A program made the position numbers and the translations under genes. The notes below the pieces were generated by a model that saw nothing but the letters and a program-made list of their open reading frames with translations, did not search any database and was not told the DNA's origin. From positions 13,638,781 through 13,702,780 of the forward strand of contig OZ007508.1 in assembly GCA_963931865.1 (NCBI GenBank): a DNA stretch of 64,000 nt, written 5' to 3'. How positions within the stretch are numbered: the first letter of the stretch is position 1; each line of letters starts with the position of its first letter. This stretch comes from Axinella damicornis (Eukaryota; Porifera; Demospongiae; Axinellida; Axinellidae). This document shows, piece by piece, positions 11,996 through 22,800 of the stretch.

Positions 11996-12979
11996 ATCCT
12001 TATCTCAAGCTGCACTGGATTGTGGTAACAGCATGCTGTCTCACTACCACTGGGGGGCATATGATCTTGAAGAAAAGGACAAGTGGAGCTGCTGCAAGAG
12101 TACTGACATGATGTGCTGAGGGTGTCACCCTGTGGGGACAGGTATGTTGTTCCTTTTGTTTATGTGGAGAGCTACATAGTGGATGGCTGGCTAATGATCA
12201 TGGAGTGAATAATAATTGGTAGCTAGTAGTCATGACCCCTCTGCATTCCTAGGATCAAATATCAAGGTAGGTGTATAAGTCACTAGTTGTCTACTTGTTC
12301 AAATAATAGTTTTCTTGCCTATATACACCACACTAAGAGCGCATGATGTCATCATTGTCATTGCGGCAGAGGGGAATGAGCGTGTAACTTCGTATTCTTC
12401 CCGTGGTACCGGTGAAAGCAGAATCTTTTGCATGTAGCTACTATCGATAGCACACCCAGTCACATTGCAGCTAACTTTTTAACAGAACCTCAAAAGAGAA
12501 ATCCAGTCATCACTAAATACCATGTGCACTGGCTTACTTGGACCAATGCCAAACCTCCAACCTGGCAGCTGTGTTTGTCTGGCAGCTGTGTTTGTCTGGG
12601 CTGTTACTGTCCAGCACCAGCATTTGCTGTGTGTTAATGTTGTGTTTGTTTTTAAACCTGAAGTATGGCTAGCTATTCCCAGTATATAATTCTTTCTCCT
12701 GGAAATTGTCTTAACCTTGCTTCTTACTTGTTGCAAAATAAACGGGTTCACCCTGGAAACTTGCACTGAGCGGCTTCATTCCTGGTATGGCACCTATTGA
12801 AAATTAATTAGTAGTGACCTTGCCTGACCTTACGCTGAGTTATAGTCACCCATACAATCCCAGAATTCAATATCTTTGCTATTGAACTAAATTGAATCGT
12901 TCGTTTTATTAGCACGTTACCCCAGGGGTTACCTCTCTTGAGTCGTTGGTAGGCAGTAATGCAATGCTAGTGTCAGATA

Positions 12980-13375
12980 GCCTCGTTCCCAGTCCCTGAC
13001 ACCTAGCTTTTCATCGCTTGCAGTACGGTAAAGCGGGGAGGGCCTGGTATCTTTCCCCACATAAGCATGACCTAATCAAGAAATGGAGAACGAAGATGCT
13101 ACATTTTGTGTGTTATTCAACCATCTACATGTTCAACGCTCGGTGAGTACGAGTCGCCCCCCGCTAGCTAGTATGTGTGGTATGTTACCTGCATGGTGCC
13201 TTCATTCTTCTTGCTGTTCTGAGACCCAATATGCCTACATTCATTTTAGGTCTTTCTACCATCTTTCTACCCGTGATGTCACTCACGTCAGGCCCTCAGT
13301 GTACAACTCGTACTCACCAAGCGTTGAACGTGTAGTTGGTTGAATAACACACAAAATGTAGCATCTTCGTTCTCC
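12980..13375. mobile_element. GCCTCGTTCCCAG-type element, rearranged
   Basis: Begins after TA with GCCTCGTTCCCAGTCC. The stretch 13088-13145 (AGAACGAAGATGCTAC onward) is inverted at 13300-13370. The better kept relative is 34973-35331 on the other copy. The right end is altered. Confidence 0.5.
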
Positions 13376-13944
13376 TAACATGACGTCCAGATGTATCGCA
13401 TTGACATCTGGATGTATTGACGTGACATATGTCCAGATGTTTCATTGTGACTTCCAGATGTATCAATGTGATAGACGTGTGTTGCACCAGCCCTCCTGAC
13501 TGATAGTTTTTAAACCAGCATATCACTGTAGACACATGAAATGGGATGTTTAAAAGGAAAGAGTATGCATTTGTTATGCTAATTGGTACAAATGTGGTGT
13601 GGTGTAAACATAGACCTCACATGGAAGTTTATCGTGAGGATAGTCCGCAGGCTAAGTGTTTACATGAGTATACCCACAAAACTTCCGTTAGCGGGATTTA
13701 CTGGAAAACTGGTTTTGAGATGATTAGCTGTATAGTATTGGCTTTTCTTGGAATATGACATTCCTGGAATGTATAGAAGCCTTCTGGGTGGAAACTTGCA
13801 GTCTCTGTACTGGAAAACTGGGTTGGAGTGCTTTTCTTGGAATATGACCTTCCTGGAATGCATGGAGCCTTCTGAGTGGAAACTGAAAACTTGCAGCCTT
13901 CATAGTGACATACCATTTTAGTTACATGTCATGGGCCCTCCCTA

Positions 13945-14336
13945 GCCTCATTCCCAGGCCATTCCCATTGCCAGTATTTGATCACTTCCAGTATGAAATA
14001 CTGTGGGGAAGGCCTGGGAGATCTGGTCACAGATACACACAGGGGGTGGTGCCCAACCGTTACAATACCTGTTTTGCGTTGATCCATCCCCGGTGTTGTG
14101 AACAATGAATGGTATCGATCGTCTGCCTTGCAAACGGCCTGACATCTAACCATTAGAGTGACAGTACAACACAGGACGTCGAGAATCTTCATTGGGCACC
14201 ACCCTCAATGTGTCTACCATCTACCATCTGTCTACCTGATGTCATCGCACATGACCAGATCTCCCAGGCCTTCCCCGCCGTATTTCATACTGTAAGCGAT
14301 CAAATACTGGTGGTGGGAACGACCTGGGAACGAGGC
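13945..14336. mobile_element. TA-target element of the GCCTCGTTCCCAGGCC family (392 bp)
   Basis: TA on both sides, ends GCCTCATTCCCAGGCC and GACCTGGGAACGAGGC, inverted for about 100 bases (CAGTATTTGATC...). The same insertion is present in the sister copy (about 33295-33794), so it predates the inverted duplication. Confidence 0.75.
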
Positions 14337-14569
14337 TAGGCCCTCCCCCTGCATTCCTTAATGTACCCTGGAAAGCAGCTATGAATATCGGTTTGCATGT
14401 CTGTAATCACAATAGAATGCACCATCTTTTTCCACTCATACAACACCTGGAATGTATGAGAGCACTTCTGCAAGGATATCTACTGACCAACTGATGATGT
14501 TTATGTATGAATTCCTTGTAGACAGTTTACATTCAACTTTTTGGATGGCTTTACCGTAAATCTGAGGTA

Positions 14570-15093
14570 CCGTATGGCGGGAAAATTTGGCGGGCATTAA
14601 ATTTTGGCGATTTCAGCTGTATTTTTTAATTTGGCGAATTTTAAATTTGGCGATTTCGATCCTCGACACAAATGACGTACGTAATGGCAATGACGTAAGC
14701 ATCAGCGTGAGGCGCAGGCGCTAGGCCCTTAGTGTGAACTGTACATGTATCGATCGAGTGCGACCAGTTAGTTACATGGAGACCTTCGAAGTAGAGGGAT
14801 GTGTCAAAGGCCATCACGTTTTCCATACAGTTTGGAGCCCCACTGTCCCCACTGGAGAGAGAGGAATCCCCGATGTCGTGTTCTCTTGGGAGTATACAGC
14901 AGCTGAATCTTTTCTGAAATACTGGTACAGTGCTACCGTACGTACGTATGTGCATTACTAACGTGCGCGCGCATACCCGAGTGCCGGCCGGCTGGGGGTG
15001 GGTCTTAATATTGGTGGAATTTAATTTGGCGATTTTTTCCTGCACCGCCAAATCGCCAAATTAAAACCCCCGCCAAATTTTCCCGCTATACGG
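14570..15093. mobile_element. TA-target element, CCGTATRGCGGG ends (524 bp)
   Basis: Inverted ends CCGTATGGCGGGAAAATTTG, flanked by TA. The inner part has several TTTGGCG/CGCCAAA repeats. It lies in a stretch of copy A (about 14340-15450) that has no counterpart in the sister copy. Confidence 0.75.
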
Positions 15094-15699
15094 TACTTTC
15101 AATTTAAAAGTTTTGCTCTCTTGCTCTGCAGCATTGCACTGTATACTGTATGGTCACTTGTACTTTGGCTTTAGACATGTTCGCCATGCAGCAAGTCTGC
15201 TGGTCTCTTAGTGGTAAGCACAGCAGTGTATATACAATGGATCCACTTTATGGATTGCAGCAGGCCTGCCACCTGCAACACTGTTATGTGGCCCTCCACT
15301 AAAACTTGAGAATGATACAGCCTAGCTTGCAATTGCCTCTTGCTGGTAGGAGGTCCAAGAATCGACTGCTTGCCACTCATTTTTCACAACTGTCTTCTTT
15401 GGAACTGCTGACAGACCAGTTCCAGCATGCAGGAAGTGTTGTAGCTTCTATACTGTTGTGACTGATTAGTTATCTTGCTGTTTCAAGACTGACCTATATG
15501 CTACTGTATATATGATCAGTCAAGAAAAAACTGCAACCAGCAGGTGTTAATTTCAAAAGTTAAAACAACCAGCAACATTTTTAAAGAAGTTTTCTTTGCT
15601 AACATTAATTCAAGTCATGAAATATTGCAGATGTGAATGCCAATGGGGATGGACCTGATGCCCAGCAGAAAGTGGAGTTGCAAGATTCACTTCAGGGTG

Positions 15700-16800
15700 A
15701 GAAGTTATGCTTACAGCCATCACTGAAAAACTGTATTATCGCCGAACGTGGCGAGAGAGCATGCAACGTTCGTAGATGACAAATGCTGAATATAGAGTTC
15801 AAATTTGGATTGTATAGCTAAGCACATGATCCATAGATCCGTGGGTGCCGGGCTCTCTCAGACGTTTTTTAAGCAACTGGAGTTGTGGCGGCTCTACAGC
15901 AGCACCGCGTGAGCCCCTTTCGATGCTATCATTCCCTCCCTCCAACTTATGCAACAGCAAACGTCGAGCTGTTGTCGAGAGCGGCGAATGTTGGGCTTGC
16001 ATCTGGCGATACTTTCTCCGGATCTGGCCTGCTACACTGGTAGGAGAGGTACCCGGACTAGAAGTACTTGGGCTAGAGATTGTCTTTTTGCTTGGATGGC
16101 GTTTCTATACCGAAATCGGTAGCACTCGTCTTCCTTGCTGCCATCTCCCGGGAAAACGTTCCGTCGAACGTCTGTACATTTTTGTAACCATAGTATACCG
16201 TGCACGCAATTTCACGTGTTTAACCGGAAACGTTATTTTCAGCACTATGCCAAATGGCCGTCTCTATGTGTGCTATAGGAAGTTGCATGCCCTCGATGCA
16301 CCCTTTGATTATACTGATCAAGTAAATCAATCATTCCATAGAATGCCCTCCATTGTAGCGCACCATTGTAGCGCACCGCAGAAGGCGATGCCCGGAGGCG
16401 CTCTGCATATTTGCAGAGGTGTGAAGTGCTGATCTGTTCGTGTGAAGCGCAGGAAAAAATATTTTTGCCTGTATTTTAGCAATGAGGAAGCGCTCTCGTA
16501 GCATCCAAATGGCCGTTTTGGGAAAGAAAAAAACCTTAATGGCTGGTGTGGAGTTTCAACGGTAGGCCCAGAATTAGGATGGGAAGCAGATGCCATTGCC
16601 GAGTCTGCATATACAATTGAGCATAGATTATGCATGAAGTAATCAGGTTGGCTGGAAAAGTGGTCCGGCCACATTCTATAAAATGGGAAATATTCACACA
16701 AGCGGTGAAAAGATAATGTCTTGCTGTTGCAGATCCCATGACTCGTCTTGAGGTGGGATACCATTTCCTTTTTTACTGATATATTCATCACTACTATCCC
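15700..16800. other. No confirmed gene; minus-strand Ser/Pro-Arg-rich frame
   Basis: A minus-strand stretch at about 16125-15799 reads ISSPSTSSPGTSPTSVAGQI then RRKYRQMQAQHSPLSTTARR, with a possible acceptor at its start; it resembles a basic, low-complexity exon but has no recognised family. The overlapping 195-codon plus frame (15845-16432) looks like its shadow. From about 16600 to 16790 the sequence is an inverted relative of 32785-32900 and 39405-39500. Confidence 0.3.
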
Positions 16801-16804
16801 TCCA

Positions 16805-17480
16805 TTAAACTATAGCCCCTAAGTTATTGCTGGAAGCCTGACCTTGAGAAATAGTAGTGCCAAAGTGTTCAACTATACAATATTCATTGGTTCACAGTCA
16901 CAGCAGAGTGCCAGCCAAAGTTGCAGAATGGGGAGTGGAACTAGACTTGCTGGTGAGAGCCAGAGTCCATGAAGAACAAGAGCCAGCTACCGCATGGCAG
17001 AGACTGAAATGGAATTATTTGTGGAGCTGCATTCATGTGTTTTAGTGTAGTAGCTTCATTATACGAATAGGTTGCAATTGCTGTAAGAACATTTAAATTC
17101 CTGAGACACAACCTTCTCCTAGCAAGGGTTTGGAGCCAATGATGTACTCTGATGAGCCTCTGGCAATCAATTAATTCCCTAACAAGAAGGTATTATAGTG
17201 AGGCCATGATCAGCTATCGTTATATATTCATGATATCGATCCTGCATGGTCTCAACGGAATCGAGGTGAAGGATGTTCTTGCAGCACGTGCTAGTGTCTA
17301 GTCTCATGCCCAGCCCGTCTATATATAGTATACATGCGCCGGTGGGCGTGGACATCTGGGAACAAGACTATACTAGTAGTCCTGTCATGCTCCAAGTTCA
17401 ATCCCCACTTACATGAGATGGAAGGAGGATCGGGATCCAGCTAAAATGGGACTCAGGCAATAGTTATGCCTTCATTCAAA
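16805..17480. repeat. Dispersed repeat, inverted partner at about 52230-52820
   Basis: Long stretches are reverse complements, for example around GCTGGAAGCCTGACCTTGAG (16823) and its complement near 52795, and CTCAACGGAATCGAGGTGAA (17250) with its complement at 52350. The copy here carries a small TA-target insertion (17301-17368) that the partner lacks. Confidence 0.7.
17301..17368. mobile_element. 68-bp TA-target element, GTCTC ends
   Basis: Ends GTCTCATGCCCAG and CTGGGAACAAGAC between TA dinucleotides; a degenerate copy of the 8546-8644 type. Confidence 0.5.
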
Positions 17481-18862
17481 CAAATTAGTCAAAGGACAAA
17501 GTATTTCCTTTGCTGCTACCGTCATAAAACTTCATCCTTTCAAGAAAAGTATAGATCCAAGCTAGAAGTCTCACCTTCAAAGCAGTGCTGAGCTTCAAGT
17601 GTACTTCATAAAGCATTTCCAAGTTGTTTCTCTCAGCGGTTTTGTTTCAAATTGAGGTATAGGTAGGACCTGCATGCCTCTCATCTGGAGTTTGTCTGGT
17701 CTCTGCATGTATAGTGTCTCTGGATTCCTCATTTTTAAAAAAATGTGGACAATTTCCAATAACAGACAACTTTGCACAATCTAAATCAGCTCGGATAATT
17801 CTGTCAGTACTTCCTCAATATCAGTAAGTACATAACAAGAAAAACATTGCACAAGGCATGAAGTATGATAACAGAACCGAAAGTAAGCAGTACTATAGTG
17901 TGGCTTGTAGTATTCGATCAAGTTAGAGGAGTCCTGTGAAAGAGAGTGTTGTGTTAGATTGTGTACTCAATATCAGTGTATGTGGTTTCACTATATGGAC
18001 TGGTTACGTATAACTAGAAAAATCGGCAGCATTTAAATTTGGTGGATTACTGAACAAGGTTTGAAAAATGAAACTTGGTAGAGTTTAATTTGCAATTAAT
18101 GCTCCACCCACCTAATGCCTATAAATGTGAACCATAGCTGCATGGTGATTAACAGTGTGTATGAAAGCACAATGACTCCAGATCCTGGCTACCAACTGTA
18201 ATGTAAACCTGAGACACGTATGTATGCTCCTTTTCCAACTATATGTTCACTATGGACTGGTTATTTAGGTACCTTGTTACGGAGAGAAAGTTCTTTCGAG
18301 GACACTCGACTTTCTATAAAAGAAATACAAACATTTTTTGGCAAACAATTTATATCACAGCACAGCAGGTCATGCAGTACGAGTGTTGGTAAAATGTTGT
18401 ACACAATCCTAGATGGCAGAGTGCTGATTCATATCACGGCATTGTTCATCACCTTTCATTAACCACAAAACAAAAGTTACAGTCCTGAATGTTTGTGATA
18501 TATCAGCCATGGATAGTAGAAGATAGGGGTGGGACTATGTTGTGTGGCCAGCTGGCCCTTATTGGTGCACTGCATGTGCCCGGGATGCTACAGCCCAAAG
18601 CCATCAAAGGGAAGGTGAGCTCAACGCATTCAATGCCAGCCATGCCCGACCAATTACTCCGCAAGTTACTGTTTACTGCCATCTACACATCAACTTTGTT
18701 GATTGATTAATAGAACCACCATGTTTGGCAACCTTTGGTGTGATTATCTAGAGTATGTTTGAACTGGAGAGACCGCTGTGTGTCGCCACTCTTAATTGGA
18801 TGCAATATTCAGGGCAACAGCTTGGATTATCATATTATGTAGGATAGACCACACTAACTCAC
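17480..18862. other. 3' region of the large gene; last exon not found
   Basis: Coding sequence must continue past the donor at 18862, but no exon could be supported on the minus strand. A plus-strand stretch at about 18519-18614 looks exon-like and ends in AAG with a GTGAGC donor; it is not recognised. 17540-17760 is a repeat also found at 57060-57300, and 17900-17960 resembles the block at 46755-46805. Confidence 0.35.
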
Positions 18863-19139
18863 CACAGAGAAGAGGGAGAAGTCTTTCAGCAAACTTGTGC
18901 CATCTTGGACGCTGATGAATGCTCTAGGGCAGGTCACTGACTCAAATGAGACGGTACCGTTGAGGTTCTCTCGTAGGTAAAAGTCAGCATCCCGGCTTAG
19001 CTCACCCTACACAATATGTAAGTGACAATATTGTATGTGGCAGTATGTGTATGGGAAGGCCACACCCCATGACATTAGTCACCACTGAATTTGATGGGCC
19101 AGATTTATACAGGATATTGAGCCAAAAGTGTGTGTGTGT

Positions 19140-19178
<39 letters not shown>

Positions 19179-19862
19179 GCTCTTTAAATGAGACTTATAC
19201 GGTACTGCAACTGACCTTCGCACAATGAAGAATGTTGTCTTTGATTCGGATGCAGCGCCCACGATGGTTTGTGCTACTGAGAGAGTATATTCCATTCCCA
19301 TTATCCTTGATTTTGAAGTGGGCTGCAAAGGAGAGGATATATCCACTCATTTGTTATATTTAACTCCTCGATTGTCATTTCTGTGCTTGGCATCGTGTGT
19401 TGTGCCCATGACGTAACATCAAGGAATTGAGACTGTAACAAAATTACACAGGAGTAGCAATGGTGCCACAAAGTGGAAACAATTGTGGGATTCAACAGTC
19501 CAGGCAATGCCACTAAATTATGAGCAGCCTTTCATACAGACAAGTTGCAGGGTACAATTATTGCACAATAACAAACTAACATGATACACTCACTGTCACA
19601 ATCAGAGAAGTTGGCAGTGCTGATAACGTCACCACGTTTGTTAATACCCAGAAACGCATTGATTGGCCTCAGATACAACTGTACAATAGACTCGTCCTGG
19701 AGGAGGTTCTGTGTAGCGGGTGGCATGAATATTTTGTAAGTGGCATAAGAAACTGAGTGGAAAATAGGAACATTGCACACTCCACATCTACTGAGAACTT
19801 ACAGCAACTGATGGCCTTCCAAACTCTGTCATGATGGTAGTCAAGTACTGGTACATCTGCCT
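18863..19862 (-). CDS. Beta-trefoil-like domain 2, interleukin-1-like core (four exons)
   Basis: Exon 19862-19803 (phase 0/0) reads RQMYQYLTTIMTEFGRPSVA. Exon 19752-19594 (1/1) has IVQLYLRPINAFLGINKRGD. Exon 19322-19216 (1/0) has HFKIKDNGNGIYSLSSTNHR and CIRIKDNILHCAK. Exon 19006-18863 (0/0) has NGTVSFESVTCPRAFISV and KDFSLFSV. The last stretch resembles the FxSxxxPxxFIS core and the closing strand of interleukin-1 family proteins. The junction 19803/19752 does not match in phase, so a tiny exon is missing or a border is wrong. A donor at 18862 shows that more coding sequence follows. Confidence 0.5.
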
Positions 19863-22800
19863 CTGTGGAGGTAGTAAGGTAAGGGAGCAGCTAACCGTCA
19901 TATGCAGTGCAGTTCTTGATTGCAATTTGGTTAACCGATGAAGTGGTCTATGGTACCTCACCTGAACACGAACAAAGAACTTGGCCTCAACTTGGTCAGG
20001 TGTCACTTTCTTTGGCTTGCATGCAGTACCATTGTAGGACATGCCCAGATACTGGCCTGGTGCACCCACGGCTTCAAAGCAGACAAGATTGTTAGGGCCA
20101 ATGTGGACACGCAAGCGACAGGCAGATCCTTCTGCTGTCTGTAGGGGAATCATATTACTGCAACATCACTGCCATACATATTATTCCTGTACCCACATGC
20201 AGACTCTTACAGCAATGAATACTCTGCCATGGACAGCAAGGTAACTTCCTGGCCAGAAGACATTCTGCAGCATTATCTCACCACGAGGGGCTCCTCGTGG
20301 TGACAGGACAGTGAACTGGCCTGTATAAGAAATGGATGCACATGACAGAAATGTGAATTCATGTAAACATCAAAATCCAAGGCTCATCACCACTCACTCT
20401 GGGTTCCACTGAAGGGACCGTATCCACAGATCTTCTTCTCCTTGACTTGAATGGGGTAGCCATTGCTTTCAGCAATGAGCTGGATTACATTCCCATTCCA
20501 AAATGCATCCTATACAGGAGAGAGATTGTTAGGTGGTCTACAAGGTATTTGCATTTGAACCAATAATAGAAACTGAACCATAAAACTTAGCTTATTGCTG
20601 GATACCTGCGCATACCATAACACACAGGAGAATAAAACCACGTGAAGATACGGACTAGACAGGCACCGTAACCATCAGAGCTTCTCCGTATCCACACCGT
20701 CCGCATGCCTGTCGAGTCCATGTTGGGACCATTTGAAGTTTCATACTCGGCTTTTTCAGTGATTCTCCTGTGCAGAGTAGTGCCCATAGGTGTGGTCTAT
20801 GCAGGAAATAACGTAATACTCAGAAGCTGAAGTGGTCCCACAACGGACTCAAATTTAACCGTATGTGAACGGTGCAATCACGGAGCAACTTTGACGATGA
20901 TGTGCCCGTCCAGTCCCGTATCTACATGCAGCTAGTTTCTCCTGTGATAGGTGTGTTGTGGCGCACCATAATGGTCTCTCAAAGTACTCACCATCATATC
21001 AAAGCCATACACCTGGGGCAGAGAATGCTGCAGGAAAGAGACACTGATCATGACCCAAAGGCAAAGAGAGCAACTACAGTAAATCCTCCAATAGTGGACC
21101 CTCCAAGATAGGGACAAAATAATAATAGACCTCTCTGCAAAGGACAATTTTCAAGGTTCCAAATAATTGCTTTCCCTATACGTAGTTCTAATACAGTTTG
21201 GACCTCCAAGAAGAGGATAAACACTCCACAAAGGACAAAATGCCTGAATTATACTGTCCCCAATGTGCCTCCTTTTGAAAGGTTTCACTGTATTATATAC
21301 CGACTCTAGAATGTCCATTACCTCAGGTTCCTCCTCTTCTTCTTCTTCCTCCTCTTCCATAGGTCGGGGACGCTCCTTGATGGACTTTGGGAGAAGCACA
21401 CCTGAGAAATAAGTTTGTAGAATCAATCTAGGACTCCAGATCACTTGGTGAACCATAATTGATTGATTGATGCATATAAAGACCATGACAAACTTGCCAT
21501 ATTTCTTGGCAATCTTCTCAGCCAGAACTTTCTCTCCCATCTCCAGTAGAGCACGAACTATTCTGCGCCAGGTGGGGATTTTCAACTTTGACCAGGCAAA
21601 CAGCATTGCCCGCTTGCGATTCTCATTGCCCTTGTTGTCCTTCCTTATCGCTTTCAGTCTGGACTCCTCAACCCCCAAGCAGAGACCAAGGTAATGCCAC
21701 TCTGTAACTTCTTCCAACTCCTGGAGTATGTCCTTCATTTCAATTTCCTCTATAATAGGATCAGTTGACCAATGATAATATTATGGTTAATAAATAATTG
21801 CCAAACAGGAAGCGAGATGCAGTGTTGGGTGGAAATTTGGCCTATGTTTGTATGTATGTAGGTAAGATGTCTGTAACACTTAGGAATGCAACTATTGTTC
21901 GCCCTGTGTATAAATTTTGCCGGGTAAAATAATGTGTAACATGTATCCTCAGAAGAGTACCACACATTTTGTCGCTGTACTCTGAACACAAACTTAGAGC
22001 TTGAAGGAGACTATGCATGGTAGGTAGAGCAGAAGAGCTGGTGAAACACAAGCCACAGTATGGTGTGCTGTGAAAATACTTGAGGCGGCGGTGACAGTGC
22101 TGAAGTGGCATGCAGTAACCAATCCCTTCAAAAGGTACAAAGTTCTCAAGTGTGTAAAGTGTACAAAACACACTCCATTCTTGACTGCATGACTGTCAGC
22201 TAGATAATGGTTTCTACTTCACTGTCATGAGGTTGTACTGTACGACTGTACTCGAATGCAGCTACTATTTAGGGGTAGCATTGACTATTGAAGGGCGGCA
22301 GCTGCTGTTCAAGGGTATTGTCTTCATTCAGCACTGGGGGTGTGGCCAGAATTTGAGAGCTGCGATTATACAAGGACGGTGTTTAATCAATGAAACAAGG
22401 TATCAGTTTTTGACGATATAGTTGTATAGATATAACATGGTAGTCCATGATATTCCTCTGGGAAAGTAAACGTATGCGCAAACAGGATACATGTGCAGGG
22501 CCCGGGGAATGTGTTGGGAGGGCTCTGATGCATGCGCACTTGCTGCTACGTAAACAATGGTGGACATTCTTTCGGGGTTGAATGCGAAAGCACTTGAAAG
22601 AGCGCCTACCCCCTCCCCTGTTTGGTAAGCATGTGAGGTGCACCACCCATGAGTGTTCTTTTGCGAGACTACGGTCAACAAACTACACCATGGCCTCTCA
22701 CCTTCCTCTTCATCACTGGAACTCTCTGTATGAGAAAAATGAAAAGAGCAATTGCTAATTTGCTAATTTGCAACAATTAACTGAATTCTTCCCCCAAAAT

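Larger units (their letters stand above)
9925..15696 (+). pseudogene. Decayed inverted copy of the PH-Btk part (copy A)
   Basis: Exons matching 38125-33046 appear in order on the plus strand: 9925 to about 10024 (acidic linker), 10229-10389, 10490-10565 and 10635-10720 (PH), 12010-12141 (Btk), 15631-15696 (linker). Lesions: TGA at 10384-10386 where the sister has CGA, an 8-base deletion in 10490-10565, a 4-base insertion in 10635-10720, and TGA at 12117-12119 inside the zinc motif. The last linker is intact. Introns carry several insertions absent from the sister (10957-11690, 11816-11995, 14570-15093). Confidence 0.75.

Noticed and set aside
15845..16432. 195-codon plus-strand frame
   Set aside because: No recognisable family; the opposite strand has a more protein-like composition, and a transcript is needed to decide.
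18519..18614. Possible plus-strand exon ending in AAG/GTGAGC
   Set aside because: No acceptor partner, no homology and no neighbouring exons on that strand.
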